Below are positions 8,643 to 15,952 of a stretch of DNA of 64,000 nucleotides, one piece after another. Numbering within the stretch: the stretch's first letter is position 1; each line of letters starts with the position of its first letter. The stretch is from Rugamonas apoptosis. GTDB taxonomy: Bacteria > Pseudomonadota > Gammaproteobacteria > Burkholderiales > Burkholderiaceae_D. The notes beneath the pieces were generated by a model. It ran no database searches, was not told where the DNA came from, and worked only from the letters and a program-made list of their open reading frames with translations. The stretch lies in NCBI RefSeq assembly GCF_014042355.1, contig NZ_JACEZU010000007.1, positions 124,001 to 188,000 of the forward strand, in the 5' to 3' direction. Position numbers and translations under genes: made by a program.

Positions 8643-10369
8643 GCAGCCGCAGCCTCCACCAACTGATGCTCGACCACAGCCCGCACATGATGCTGCTGGT
8701 CGAACCGCACAGCCTGCGCATCCTCGGCGCCAACCGCGGCGTGGCACTGGCACTGGGCTACCATGAGGACGCCCTGCCCGGCTTGACCATCACCGACATC
8801 GAAAGTTCGCTGCCGGACGTGTTCTACTGGGAGGACGTGCGCAACGGCCTGTACCAGGATATTGAAGCCCAGGAAGGCGAGTACCGCTGCGCCGACGCCA
8901 GCATGCTGACGGTGTCCAAGTCGGTGCGCGTGATCGAGCACAATGGCGCGCCCTTGCTGCTGGTGCAGGCGCGCGACATCCGCCACGAACGCCAGGTGGA
9001 GGACGTGCTGGAACAAACCCTGTCGCAGCTGCGCGCCACGCTGGAATCGACCGGTAACGGCATCCTGGTGCTGGACTGGCAAGGCAAGATCGCCAGCATG
9101 AACCGCCTGTTCAGCAATATGTGGGGCGTGCCGGCGGCACTGCTGGACACGCGCGACGATGGCGCCATCCTGGCCTTCCTGTCGGCCCAGGTGAGCGAGA
9201 GCACCCTGTGCCGCACGCTGCTGAGCGCCGTGGTCAGCGAGGACGAGACGGAACACTTGCTGCAACTGCTCGATGGCCGCGTGTTCGAATGCCGCGCGCG
9301 CCCGCAGTACCTGGGCGAGCGCATCGTGGGCCGGGTCTTCAGCTACACCGACATCACGGAGCGCCAGCGGGCCGAGGCGGCGCTGCGCGAATCGCGCGAC
9401 CAGCTGGAAGCGCGCGTGCTGAGCCGCACGGCCGACCTGCAACGCGCCAACGCCACGCTGGAGACGGAGAAGGCTTGCCAGCAGGAGCTGATCCGCAAAC
9501 TGAACGAAGCCCAGAACCAGTTGCTGCAATCGGAGAAGATGGCCTCGATCGGGGTGCTGGCGGCTGGCGTGGCGCACGAGATCAACAACCCGATCGCCTT
9601 CGTCAATTCCAACCTGAACGCGCTGCAGCAGTACGGGCGCGACATGCTGCGCCTGCTCGACGCCTACGAGGAAAACGAAGCGGCGCTGGCGCCCGGGCAA
9701 CTGGACGCCATCGCCCGCCTCAAGCGCGACATCGACGCCGACTTCATGCGCGAGGACCTGGGCAGCCTGCTCAACGAGTCGCGCGAGGGACTGGAGCGGG
9801 TGATGCGCATCGTGCAGGACTTGAAGTATTTCTCGCACGTGGACAGCAGCGGCCTGGTGCTGGCCAACCTGGAACAGGGGCTGGACAGCACCCTCAACGT
9901 GGTGTGGAACGAGATCAAGTACAAGGCCGAGGTGGTCAAGGAATATGGCGGCATCCCCCAGGTGACGTGCTTCCCGTCGCAACTGAACCAGGTATTCATG
10001 AATTTACTCGTCAACGCCGCCCACGCCATCGAGGACCGCGGCCGCATCACGGTGCGCACCGGCGGCAGCGATGGCCACGTGTGGGTCGAAGTGGAGGACA
10101 GCGGCAAGGGCATCCCGCCTGAACTGCTGGGCCGCATCTTCGAACCGTTCTTCACCACCAAGCCGGTCGGCAAGGGCACGGGGCTGGGCTTGTCGCTGTC
10201 GTACGGCATCGTGCAAAAGCATGGCGGCCATATCACCGTGCACAGCGAGGTGGGCAAGGGCTCCGTGTTCCGGGTGGTGCTGCCGCTGGAACGGCCGGTG
10301 GACGATGAAGCGGCCGAGGCCGATGCGGATGTTGGGGCCGAGCCGGCCCAGGTGTCAGCGGCCGGTTGA
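8639..10369 (+). CDS. Soluble PAS-domain sensor histidine kinase
   Basis: The 576-residue protein has no membrane segment. It contains two PAS-like regions (about residues 10-110 and 125-245), a coiled coil (about 245-300), a HisKA dimerisation domain with the H box GVAHEINNPIAFV near 312-324, and an ATPase domain with N box NQVFMNLLVNAAHAI, G1 VEDSGKGIP, F box FEPFFTTKPVG and G2 GKGTGLGLSLS. It should autophosphorylate on His in response to a cytoplasmic cue. ATG at 8639-8641 overlaps the stop of the HD-GYP gene. No response regulator is adjacent, so the partner is unknown; a link with c-di-GMP turnover by the upstream gene is suggested by the coupling only. Confidence 0.9.
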   Translation: MSSRSLHQLMLDHSPHMMLLVEPHSLRILGANRGVALALGYHEDALPGLTITDIESSLPDVFYWEDVRNGLYQDIEAQEGEYRCADASMLTVSKSVRVIEHNGAPLLLVQARDIRHERQVEDVLEQTLSQLRATLESTGNGILVLDWQGKIASMNRLFSNMWGVPAALLDTRDDGAILAFLSAQVSESTLCRTLLSAVVSEDETEHLLQLLDGRVFECRARPQYLGERIVGRVFSYTDITERQRAEAALRESRDQLEARVLSRTADLQRANATLETEKACQQELIRKLNEAQNQLLQSEKMASIGVLAAGVAHEINNPIAFVNSNLNALQQYGRDMLRLLDAYEENEAALAPGQLDAIARLKRDIDADFMREDLGSLLNESREGLERVMRIVQDLKYFSHVDSSGLVLANLEQGLDSTLNVVWNEIKYKAEVVKEYGGIPQVTCFPSQLNQVFMNLLVNAAHAIEDRGRITVRTGGSDGHVWVEVEDSGKGIPPELLGRIFEPFFTTKPVGKGTGLGLSLSYGIVQKHGGHITVHSEVGKGSVFRVVLPLERPVDDEAAEADADVGAEPAQVSAAG

Positions 10370-10513
10370 CGGTCCGGCTTCCTTATCTGATTTGACGGCT
10401 TGCTTGACCGCTTGCGGCGCATCCCCATACTCCACCAGTTGCCACGTCACGGGGCCAGGCTGAATGGGGTCCCCCCACTCTCTCGCCCTTATGTATTTCC
10501 CATCTTTGTGAAG

Positions 10514-10549
10514 TTGGTTTTATTCGTTTCGTTTGATATTAACGAAACG
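10514..10549 (+). promoter_or_regulatory. Candidate promoter and operator of the encapsulin operon
   Basis: TTGGTT (10514-10519) and TATTAA (10537-10542) are 17 bases apart. A dyad of CGTTTCGTT (10525-10533) and AACGAAACG (10541-10549), nine matching bases over a seven-base spacer, covers the spacer and -10. This layout fits a repressor that blocks the promoter. The gene 40 bp downstream is the rhodanese. The XRE protein encoded in the operon is the natural candidate regulator, but this is inference. Confidence 0.5.
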
Positions 10550-10589
10550 TATGCTGGTGTCTATCGCCACCAAGTCACAAAGGTAAGCC

Positions 10590-11054
10590 ATGTCGGAATT
10601 AATACTCGAATTGCCGGAGCAATTGCTCACAGCTAAAACACAGGCTCAATTATCCGGGCTGTCTTATGCGGGAGGCATCCCGCCCGCCATCGCATGGGAG
10701 TTGTTCATCAGCGGCCAGGCGCTGCTGGTGGATGTCCGCACGACGGAAGAGCGTAAATTCGTCGGCCACGTGCCCGAGAGCCTGCACGTGCCTTGGGCTA
10801 CCGGCACCGCCCTGGTTCGCAATCCCCGCTTCGTCCGCGAACTCGAAAGCAAGATCGGCGGCAAAGAAACGGTCGCATTGCTGCTGTGCCGAAGCGGCAA
10901 ACGCTCCGCGCTGGCAGCGGAGGCGGCGGCCAAGGCTGGCCTGCTCCACGTCTTCAATGTGCTGGAAGGCTTCGAAGGTGAAATCGATGAACGGCAACAA
11001 CGGGGCAAGGCCGATGGCTGGCGCTTCCACAATTTGCCTTGGGTGCAGGACTGA
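10590..11054 (+). CDS. Rhodanese-like sulfurtransferase of the encapsulin operon
   Basis: A single rhodanese domain in 154 residues. The active-site loop is CRSGKRS with the catalytic Cys at residue 100, and LLVDVRTTEERKFVGHVPES is the usual CH2A-type segment. Such proteins carry sulfane sulfur as a Cys persulfide between donor and acceptor. No signal peptide is seen, so it is cytoplasmic. ATG at 10590 follows AAGG at 10580-10583. It is the first gene of five co-directional genes; the stop is three bases before the acetyltransferase start. Rhodaneses are recurrent neighbours of family 2A encapsulins, where they may load or unload sulfur; this role is inferred. Confidence 0.93.
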   Translation: MSELILELPEQLLTAKTQAQLSGLSYAGGIPPAIAWELFISGQALLVDVRTTEERKFVGHVPESLHVPWATGTALVRNPRFVRELESKIGGKETVALLLCRSGKRSALAAEAAAKAGLLHVFNVLEGFEGEIDERQQRGKADGWRFHNLPWVQD

Positions 11055-11057
11055 ACG

Positions 11058-11981
11058 ATGGCCACCTTCGACATCGCGGGCATCGTACAGTCGTTGCACG
11101 AAACGCGCCACCATTGGCGGCAGTCAAACAGCCGGAACAGCGAAGCGGGCAACCGAAAATTTCCGTCGCGCGATGCGCTGTCCGCCATCCTCGACTGCTT
11201 GAAAGGCGTGCTGTTTCCCATGCGCCTGGGACCGCTCGACCTACGCCAGGAAAGTGAGAATTTCCACGTCGCCCATGCCCTGGACGCCGCACTGCATGCC
11301 TTGCTCAAACAGGTGACCCGCGAATTGGCGTACAACGCGGGCTTACGCGGGGAAGCTGGCCGTCCCGTCGATGAGGAGGCGTTGGCGATCGTGCACCGCT
11401 TCGCCGCCGCGCTACCGGAAATTCGCCGTTTGCTCGATAGCGATGTGCTGGCCGCCTACCAGGGCGATCCCGCCGCCAGCAGCGTGGACGAGGTCTTGTT
11501 GTGCTATCCCGGGGTGCTGGCGATGATTCATTACCGGCTCGCGCATGAACTGTATGGGCTGGGCCTTCCGCTGCTGGCACGCATCGTCAGTGAACTGGCG
11601 CACAGCACGACCGGTATCGACATTCACCCTGGCGCACGGATCGGTGCAGGATTCTTCATCGACCATGGCACCGGCGTCGTGATCGGTGAAACGGCGGTGA
11701 TCGGCGCACGCGTGCGCGTCTATCAAGCCGTGACGCTGGGCGCCAAACGCTTCCCAAAGGATGGCCACGGCACGCTGCAAAAAGGCTTGCCGCGCCATCC
11801 GGTGCTGGAGGACGACGTGGTGATTTATGCCGGCGCCACGATCCTGGGGCGCATCACGGTGGGGCAAGGGGCTGTCATCGGCGGCAATGTCTGGCTGACG
11901 CACGATGTACCGCCCGGTGGCCGGATTGTCCAGGCCGAGTCGCGCGAGGGCGCATTGGCCAACGGCATAGGTGGCACATGA
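11058..11981 (+). CDS. epsC: Serine O-acetyltransferase, EpsC/SrpH type
   Basis: The enzyme makes O-acetylserine from serine and acetyl-CoA, the first step of cysteine synthesis. The 307-residue protein has an N-terminal helical half (1-180) and a left-handed beta-helix with hexapeptide repeats (about 195-300): GIDIHPGARIGAGFFIDHGTG contains the active-site His/Asp, followed by VVIGETAVIGARVRVYQAVTLGA. This long form matches EpsC and plasmid SrpH of Synechococcus, rather than enterobacterial CysE. It sits three bases after the rhodanese and overlaps the XRE gene by four bases (ATGA). Supply of O-acetylserine next to a cysteine desulfurase suggests a cysteine-to-sulfur cycle. No O-acetylserine sulfhydrylase gene is in the operon. 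Confidence 0.93.
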   Translation: MATFDIAGIVQSLHETRHHWRQSNSRNSEAGNRKFPSRDALSAILDCLKGVLFPMRLGPLDLRQESENFHVAHALDAALHALLKQVTRELAYNAGLRGEAGRPVDEEALAIVHRFAAALPEIRRLLDSDVLAAYQGDPAASSVDEVLLCYPGVLAMIHYRLAHELYGLGLPLLARIVSELAHSTTGIDIHPGARIGAGFFIDHGTGVVIGETAVIGARVRVYQAVTLGAKRFPKDGHGTLQKGLPRHPVLEDDVVIYAGATILGRITVGQGAVIGGNVWLTHDVPPGGRIVQAESREGALANGIGGT

Positions 11982-12247
11982 CAGCGCAACCGGCTCTGCC
12001 CAACCCACTGGTGCAGGAATTCGGACTCGGCGTACGGCGATTGCGGGAAGCGCAAGGCTGGTCGCAGGAGCGCCTGGCTGAAAATTCCAACCTGAATCGC
12101 TCGTATATCGGCGAGATCGAGCGCGGCAGCGCGATCGCCTCACTGCTCACCGTCGAGAAGCTGGCGGCGGCGTTGAACCTGACACCGTCCGAACTGCTGA
12201 TGCATGGCGAAACCCGGCGTCAGGCGGCCGCCGCGCCGCACGCTTGA
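11978..12247 (+). CDS. Small XRE-family transcriptional regulator of the encapsulin operon
   Basis: An 89-residue protein that is almost entirely one HTH_3 domain: FGLGVRRLREAQGWSQERLAE leads into helices with NLNRSYIGEIERG and the tail TVEKLAAALNLTPSELL. It binds DNA; no sensor domain or cysteine-rich site is present. Its ATG overlaps the stop of the acetyltransferase gene. The palindrome at 12261-12272 lies just 14 bases after its stop and the dyad at 10525-10549 in front of the operon; either may be its site. Autoregulation is inferred from gene order. Confidence 0.9.
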   Translation: MTAQPALPNPLVQEFGLGVRRLREAQGWSQERLAENSNLNRSYIGEIERGSAIASLLTVEKLAAALNLTPSELLMHGETRRQAAAAPHA

Positions 12248-12260
12248 TGGCTATAGCATG

Positions 12261-12272
12261 TTGAGTACTCAA
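12261..12272. promoter_or_regulatory. Perfect palindrome before the encapsulin gene
   Basis: TTGAGTACTCAA is a perfect 12-bp palindrome in the 83-bp gap between the XRE regulator and the shell gene, the only real gap in the operon. It may be an operator that sets shell and cargo apart from the three upstream genes. No clear -10 was found beside it. Confidence 0.4.
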
Positions 12273-12330
12273 GTATCGCGCTGCACACTACGTCCGCAAC
12301 TTTCTTTAACTAATCTGGATGGGAGTCATG

Positions 12331-13263
12331 ATGGCGGTAACTGTTGGCGGGACCACGGCGCTGGGCGATAAAGCGGCACGGCAATTAGCGAATGCAACCA
12401 AGACCGCGCCACAGCTGTCGACCATCAGCCCGCGCTGGCTGACACATCTGCTGCAATGGGTGCCGGTGGAGGCCGGTATCTATCGCCTCAATCAGGTGAG
12501 CAATCCGGAAGCGATCAAGGTCACGTGCACCGCACGACAGGAAGAAAACCAGTTGCCGCGCACCTTCGTCGACTACGACGACCATCCGCGCGAGTACTTC
12601 CTGAACGCTGTCTCGACCATCCTGGATGTGCATACCCGCGTGTCCGACTTGTACAGCAGTCCGCACGACCAGATCAAGGAACAGCTGCGCCTGACGATAG
12701 AAACCATCAAGGAAAATCAGGAAAGCGAGCTGATTAACAACCCCGACTACGGTTTGCTGTCCCAGGTGAGCGACGCGCAGCGCATTTTCCCGCTGACGGG
12801 TGCGCCGACGCCGGACGACCTGGACGAATTGCTGACCAAGGTGTGGAAAGAACCCGCGTTTTTCCTGGCCCACCCCTTGGCGATCGCCGCATTTGGCCGC
12901 GAGGCGACCCGCCGTGGCACGCCGCCTCCCACGATCAGCCTGTTTGGTTCCCAGTTCATCACCTGGCGCGGCATTCCGCTCATTCCATCGGATAAGATTC
13001 CAGTGGCCGATGGTAAATCCAAGATTCTGCTGCTGCGCGTGGGCGATAAGCGCCAAGGGGTGGTGGGCCTGTACCAGCCGGGGCTGCCGGGAGAGCAGAG
13101 TCCAGGCTTGTCGGTGCGTTTCATGGGCATCAACAACCAAGCCATTTCGTCTTACCTGATTTCACTCTACTGTTCGCTGGCGGTATTGACGCCAGATGCC
13201 TTGGCTGTGCTGGACGATGTGGAGATCGGCAAATACCACGATTACGCGGACACCTATAAGTAA
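12331..13263 (+). CDS. srpI: Family 2A encapsulin shell protein (SrpI-like)
   Basis: The 310-residue product forms an HK97-fold protein shell in the cytoplasm. The sequence after the start (AARQLANATKTAPQLSTISP, RWLTHLLQWVPVEAGIYRLN) closely follows Synechococcus SrpI and related family 2A shells. The later segments EYFLNAVSTILDVHTRVSDLY and FFLAHPLAIAAFGREATRRG are also typical. No cyclic-nucleotide-binding insertion is present, which separates it from family 2B. Three ATGs lie close together (12319, 12328, 12331); 12331 is chosen because GGGAG at 12321-12325 stands five bases before it, though 12328 is possible. The gene for the desulfurase cargo starts nine bases after the stop. Family 2A shells studied so far form 60-subunit particles; assembly here is inferred. 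Confidence 0.95.
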   Translation: MAVTVGGTTALGDKAARQLANATKTAPQLSTISPRWLTHLLQWVPVEAGIYRLNQVSNPEAIKVTCTARQEENQLPRTFVDYDDHPREYFLNAVSTILDVHTRVSDLYSSPHDQIKEQLRLTIETIKENQESELINNPDYGLLSQVSDAQRIFPLTGAPTPDDLDELLTKVWKEPAFFLAHPLAIAAFGREATRRGTPPPTISLFGSQFITWRGIPLIPSDKIPVADGKSKILLLRVGDKRQGVVGLYQPGLPGEQSPGLSVRFMGINNQAISSYLISLYCSLAVLTPDALAVLDDVEIGKYHDYADTYK

Positions 13264-13272
13264 GGAGATGCC

Positions 13273-15039
13273 GTGAGTCTTCCATCTCCAACCTTGCCGG
13301 AGCCGTCCGGCGCGCCGTTCGACCTGGCGCTGTTGACGCGCATGGCGAACGATTTATTCGCCGCGCGACCGTTTGCCACGCCGGCGGGCGCTCCAGGCGT
13401 ACAAGCGCCCGCCAATATCGCACCTGCCGGCTCGCCCCTGGCCAGCCCGGCCGGTCTGGGGCCGGGTGTGCCCGGCACGCCGATGCCGCAAGGCCAGGCA
13501 CCGGGATCCAATCTGATTCCCGCCTCGCCGACGCAAGTTCCCTCGTTAGCCAACCGCATGCCGGCCTTGGCGCCGGCAGCGCTGGCGGGCAACGGTGTGC
13601 CCGACAAAATCCATGGCGCCGTGCCAGCCTATGAGCCGCGTGGCGGTGGTGCCTTGCTGGGTATTGCGCCCTTGGGGCTCGCCGGCCAGCGCCAGGCGGA
13701 TGCTCCAAGCTATTACTTCCTCAACGAATGGCCAGGTACATCGGCCGCGCCGGCCGCATCCAGCCAAACTGCCGGCTGGGACCGCCAACCACCATTCGAC
13801 GTGCACGCGGTACGGCGCGATTTCCCGATTTTGCAAGAGCGCATCAATGGCCGTCAGCTGGTGTGGCTGGACAACGCGGCGACCACGCATAAACCGCAAA
13901 CGGTGATTGATCGCATCAGCCACTTCTACGCGCACGAAAACTCCAACATACACCGGGCCGCGCACGCACTGGCGGCGCGCGCCACCGATGCCTATGAAGG
14001 CGCGCGGGAGCGTGTCCGGCGCTTCATCAACGCACCGGACGTCAATGAAGTGATCTTTGTGCGCGGCACCACCGAGGCCATCAACCTGGTGGCCAAGAGC
14101 TGGGGCGCGCAGCACATCGGCGAGGGAGACGAGATCATCGTTTCCCACCTGGAGCACCACGCCAATATCGTCCCGTGGCAGCAATTGGCCGCCGCCAAGG
14201 GCGCGAAGCTGCGCGTGATTCCGGTGGACGACAGCGGCCAGGTACTGCTGGACGAATATCGCAAGCTGCTCAATAGCCGCACCAAGCTGGTGTCGATCAC
14301 ACAAGTATCGAATGCCCTGGGTACGATTACGCCGGTTAAGCAAATCATTGCATTGGCGCGTGGTGTGGGCGCAAAAACGCTGGTGGACGGCGCGCAATCG
14401 GTGTCGCACATGCGCATCGACGTGCAAGACCTGGACGCGGATTTCTTCGTGTTCTCCGGCCATAAAGTCTTTGGCCCGACAGGCATCGGGGCGTTGTGGG
14501 GCAAGCGCGCGGTGCTGGAACAGATGCCTCCATGGCAGGGTGGCGGTAACATGATCGCCGACGTGACCTTTGAAAAGACCGTCTACCAGGCGATACCGAA
14601 CAAGTTCGAGGCAGGCACCGGCAACATCGCCGACGCCGTCGGCCTGGGCGCCGCAATCGATTACGTCACCCGCATCGGCATCGACAACATCGCACGCTAC
14701 GAGCATCAATTGCTGGAGTACGGAACCCATCATCTGAAGCCGATCCCTGGTGTGCGCTTGATCGGCACGGCGTCGGACAAAGCCAGTGTGATGTCGTTTG
14801 TGCTGGATGGCTATACCACCGAGGAGGTGGGGAAGGCGCTCAACGAAGAAGGCATCGCAGTGCGAACCGGCCACCATTGCGCGCAACCGATACTGCGGCG
14901 CTTCGGTGTCGAGACGACAGTGCGGCCTTCGCTGGCGTTCTACAACACCTACGGGGAAATTGACCGGCTCGTGGCGGTGATCTCCAGGCTAGCCTGTCAG
15001 CGCCGCACCACCGCGACGACGGGTTCCACCTTGCCTTGA
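13273..15039 (+). CDS. Cysteine desulfurase, family 2A encapsulin cargo
   Basis: A PLP enzyme that takes sulfur from cysteine, leaving alanine. In 588 residues, 1-170 are a Pro/Ala/Gly-rich, probably disordered extension with two islands of order: FDLALLTRMANDLFAARP (16-33) and SYYFLNEWP (146-154). Residues 175-580 are a SufS-like class V aminotransferase fold: NAATTHKPQ, THH-type SHLEHHANIVPW, PLP lysine K398 in FSGHKVFGPTG, and catalytic Cys C536 in RTGHHCAQP. Group II desulfurases of SufS type normally have ~405 residues, so the extension is the added part and is the likely encapsulation domain. Start is GTG at 13273 with AAGGAG at 13262-13267. SufE/SufBCD genes are absent here, which argues against a housekeeping Fe-S role. 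The 3' end overlaps remnants of an MFS gene on the other strand. Confidence 0.95.
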   Translation: MSLPSPTLPEPSGAPFDLALLTRMANDLFAARPFATPAGAPGVQAPANIAPAGSPLASPAGLGPGVPGTPMPQGQAPGSNLIPASPTQVPSLANRMPALAPAALAGNGVPDKIHGAVPAYEPRGGGALLGIAPLGLAGQRQADAPSYYFLNEWPGTSAAPAASSQTAGWDRQPPFDVHAVRRDFPILQERINGRQLVWLDNAATTHKPQTVIDRISHFYAHENSNIHRAAHALAARATDAYEGARERVRRFINAPDVNEVIFVRGTTEAINLVAKSWGAQHIGEGDEIIVSHLEHHANIVPWQQLAAAKGAKLRVIPVDDSGQVLLDEYRKLLNSRTKLVSITQVSNALGTITPVKQIIALARGVGAKTLVDGAQSVSHMRIDVQDLDADFFVFSGHKVFGPTGIGALWGKRAVLEQMPPWQGGGNMIADVTFEKTVYQAIPNKFEAGTGNIADAVGLGAAIDYVTRIGIDNIARYEHQLLEYGTHHLKPIPGVRLIGTASDKASVMSFVLDGYTTEEVGKALNEEGIAVRTGHHCAQPILRRFGVETTVRPSLAFYNTYGEIDRLVAVISRLACQRRTTATTGSTLP

Positions 15040-15434
15040 TGCAGACCGGGCGGCGGCCTCAGGCCGCCCGTGGCGCCCGCCCGCGGGCTCGTGATGCCCA
15101 GCGACAGGTCGAGGAAGGCGACATAGGTGCCCATGGCCGCGCCCCGGCTTTGCGGCGGGGGGCGCTTGACGGCTTCCACACCAAAGCCAGGAACGGCCAG
15201 CGAATAACCGAAGCCCGTCAGCGCCGCCCCCAGGTAGACCAGCGCGGGCGCCCCGGCCTGCCAGATGCACAGCTGGCCACCGACTTCAATCCGCACGCAC
15301 ACCAGCGCCACTTTGGCCAGCGCCCCGGCCCAGGCCCGCGTGAGCAGGGCCGCGACGAACTGGGCGCCGGCCACCACGCCCACCACCAGCGTGTTCAAGC
15401 CGAGCTTGCAGTAAAAGAATATGAGCAATTGCTC
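15000..15434 (-). pseudogene. Decayed MFS transporter (YhhS-like) remnant
   Basis: The minus strand still encodes recognisable pieces of a 12-helix MFS efflux protein: KLGLNTLVVGVVAGAQFVAA and LLTRAWAGALA (an early helix pair), joined near 15314 directly to VALVC..IWQAGAPALVYLG and ALTGFGYSLAVPGFGVEAV (late helices), then SRGAAMGTYVAFLDLSLGIT. Roughly the middle half of the protein is missing in frame, the N-terminus is gone (the frame reads straight out of the operator), and homology stops near 15060 before the last helices. The 3' end overlaps the cysteine desulfurase gene. It is divergent from a broken TetR gene, its presumed regulator. A transporter function is not possible. Confidence 0.8.
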
Positions 15435-15435
15435 A
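15422..15435. promoter_or_regulatory. Palindromic TetR-type operator between two broken genes
   Basis: TGAGCAATTGCTCA is a perfect 14-bp palindrome exactly between the MFS and TetR remnants. TetR/AcrR regulators commonly use such TGAGCA-type palindromes in divergent promoters. Both flanking genes have lost their 5' ends up to about this site. Confidence 0.55.
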
Positions 15436-15445
15436 CATACCGCTA

Positions 15446-15853
15446 AAAGGCGGCACGCTGCGCGCGCAGATCGACGCCATGGTGCGGGCCCTGCTGGCGG
15501 CGCACCTGCTGGAGCCGGACCTGCACAAGATGCTGGAACGGGAATTCCCCTATTTCGACGCACCCCAATCGGACGACGCGGCCGACCTGGGCATCTTCCA
15601 GCGGGTGCGCGCGCTGCTGGACCTGTGGCGCGCACAGATCGCGCCGCGCGACCTGGACCTGGCCACCTGGACCATCCTGCACATCATGGAATCGATGGTG
15701 CATGCGGCCGTCATCGGCGCGCCGCCGTTTCCGCTGGCCGCCATCGGACAAGCCATCACCGACGCCGTGATGGGTTATCTGACGCTGGGTGCGCCGCCGC
15801 CCGGCCAACCGGACCAGGCTGGCAAACTTGCATCGCTACCGCCCTTGCCTTAG
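15446..15853 (+). pseudogene. TetR-family regulator lacking its DNA-binding domain
   Basis: The open frame from about 15446 to the stop at 15851-15853 encodes only the C-terminal ligand/dimer half of a TetR regulator: LRAQIDAMVRALLAAHLLEP, LHKMLEREFPYFD, then WRAQIAPRDLDLATWTILHI and ESMVHAAVIGAPPFPL. The N-terminal helix-turn-helix (~60 residues) is missing; the frame runs back into the operator palindrome without a plausible start except an internal ATG at 15479. It therefore cannot bind DNA in the normal way. It is the partner of the decayed MFS gene on the other side of the operator. Confidence 0.78.
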
Positions 15854-15856
15854 AAT
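15828..15856 (+). promoter_or_regulatory. Candidate promoter of the CorC-type gene
   Basis: TTGCAT (15828-15833) and TAGAAT (15851-15856) are 17 bases apart. The site lies over the stop codon of the TetR remnant, about 95 bases before the next gene. Confidence 0.45.
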
Positions 15857-15952
15857 CCAGAACTCCATGGCCGCGTTCCGGGCCAGCCCGCCCTGGCTCC
15901 GCGCCGCTGTATGCCGGCCAGTTTCCCCATGCAAGATTCTTGACGTTGACAC

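Noticed and set aside
13273-15039. Cysteine desulfurase as a housekeeping SufS or IscS
   Set aside because: No suf or isc partners are nearby and the long N-terminal extension plus adjacent shell gene point to an encapsulin cargo.
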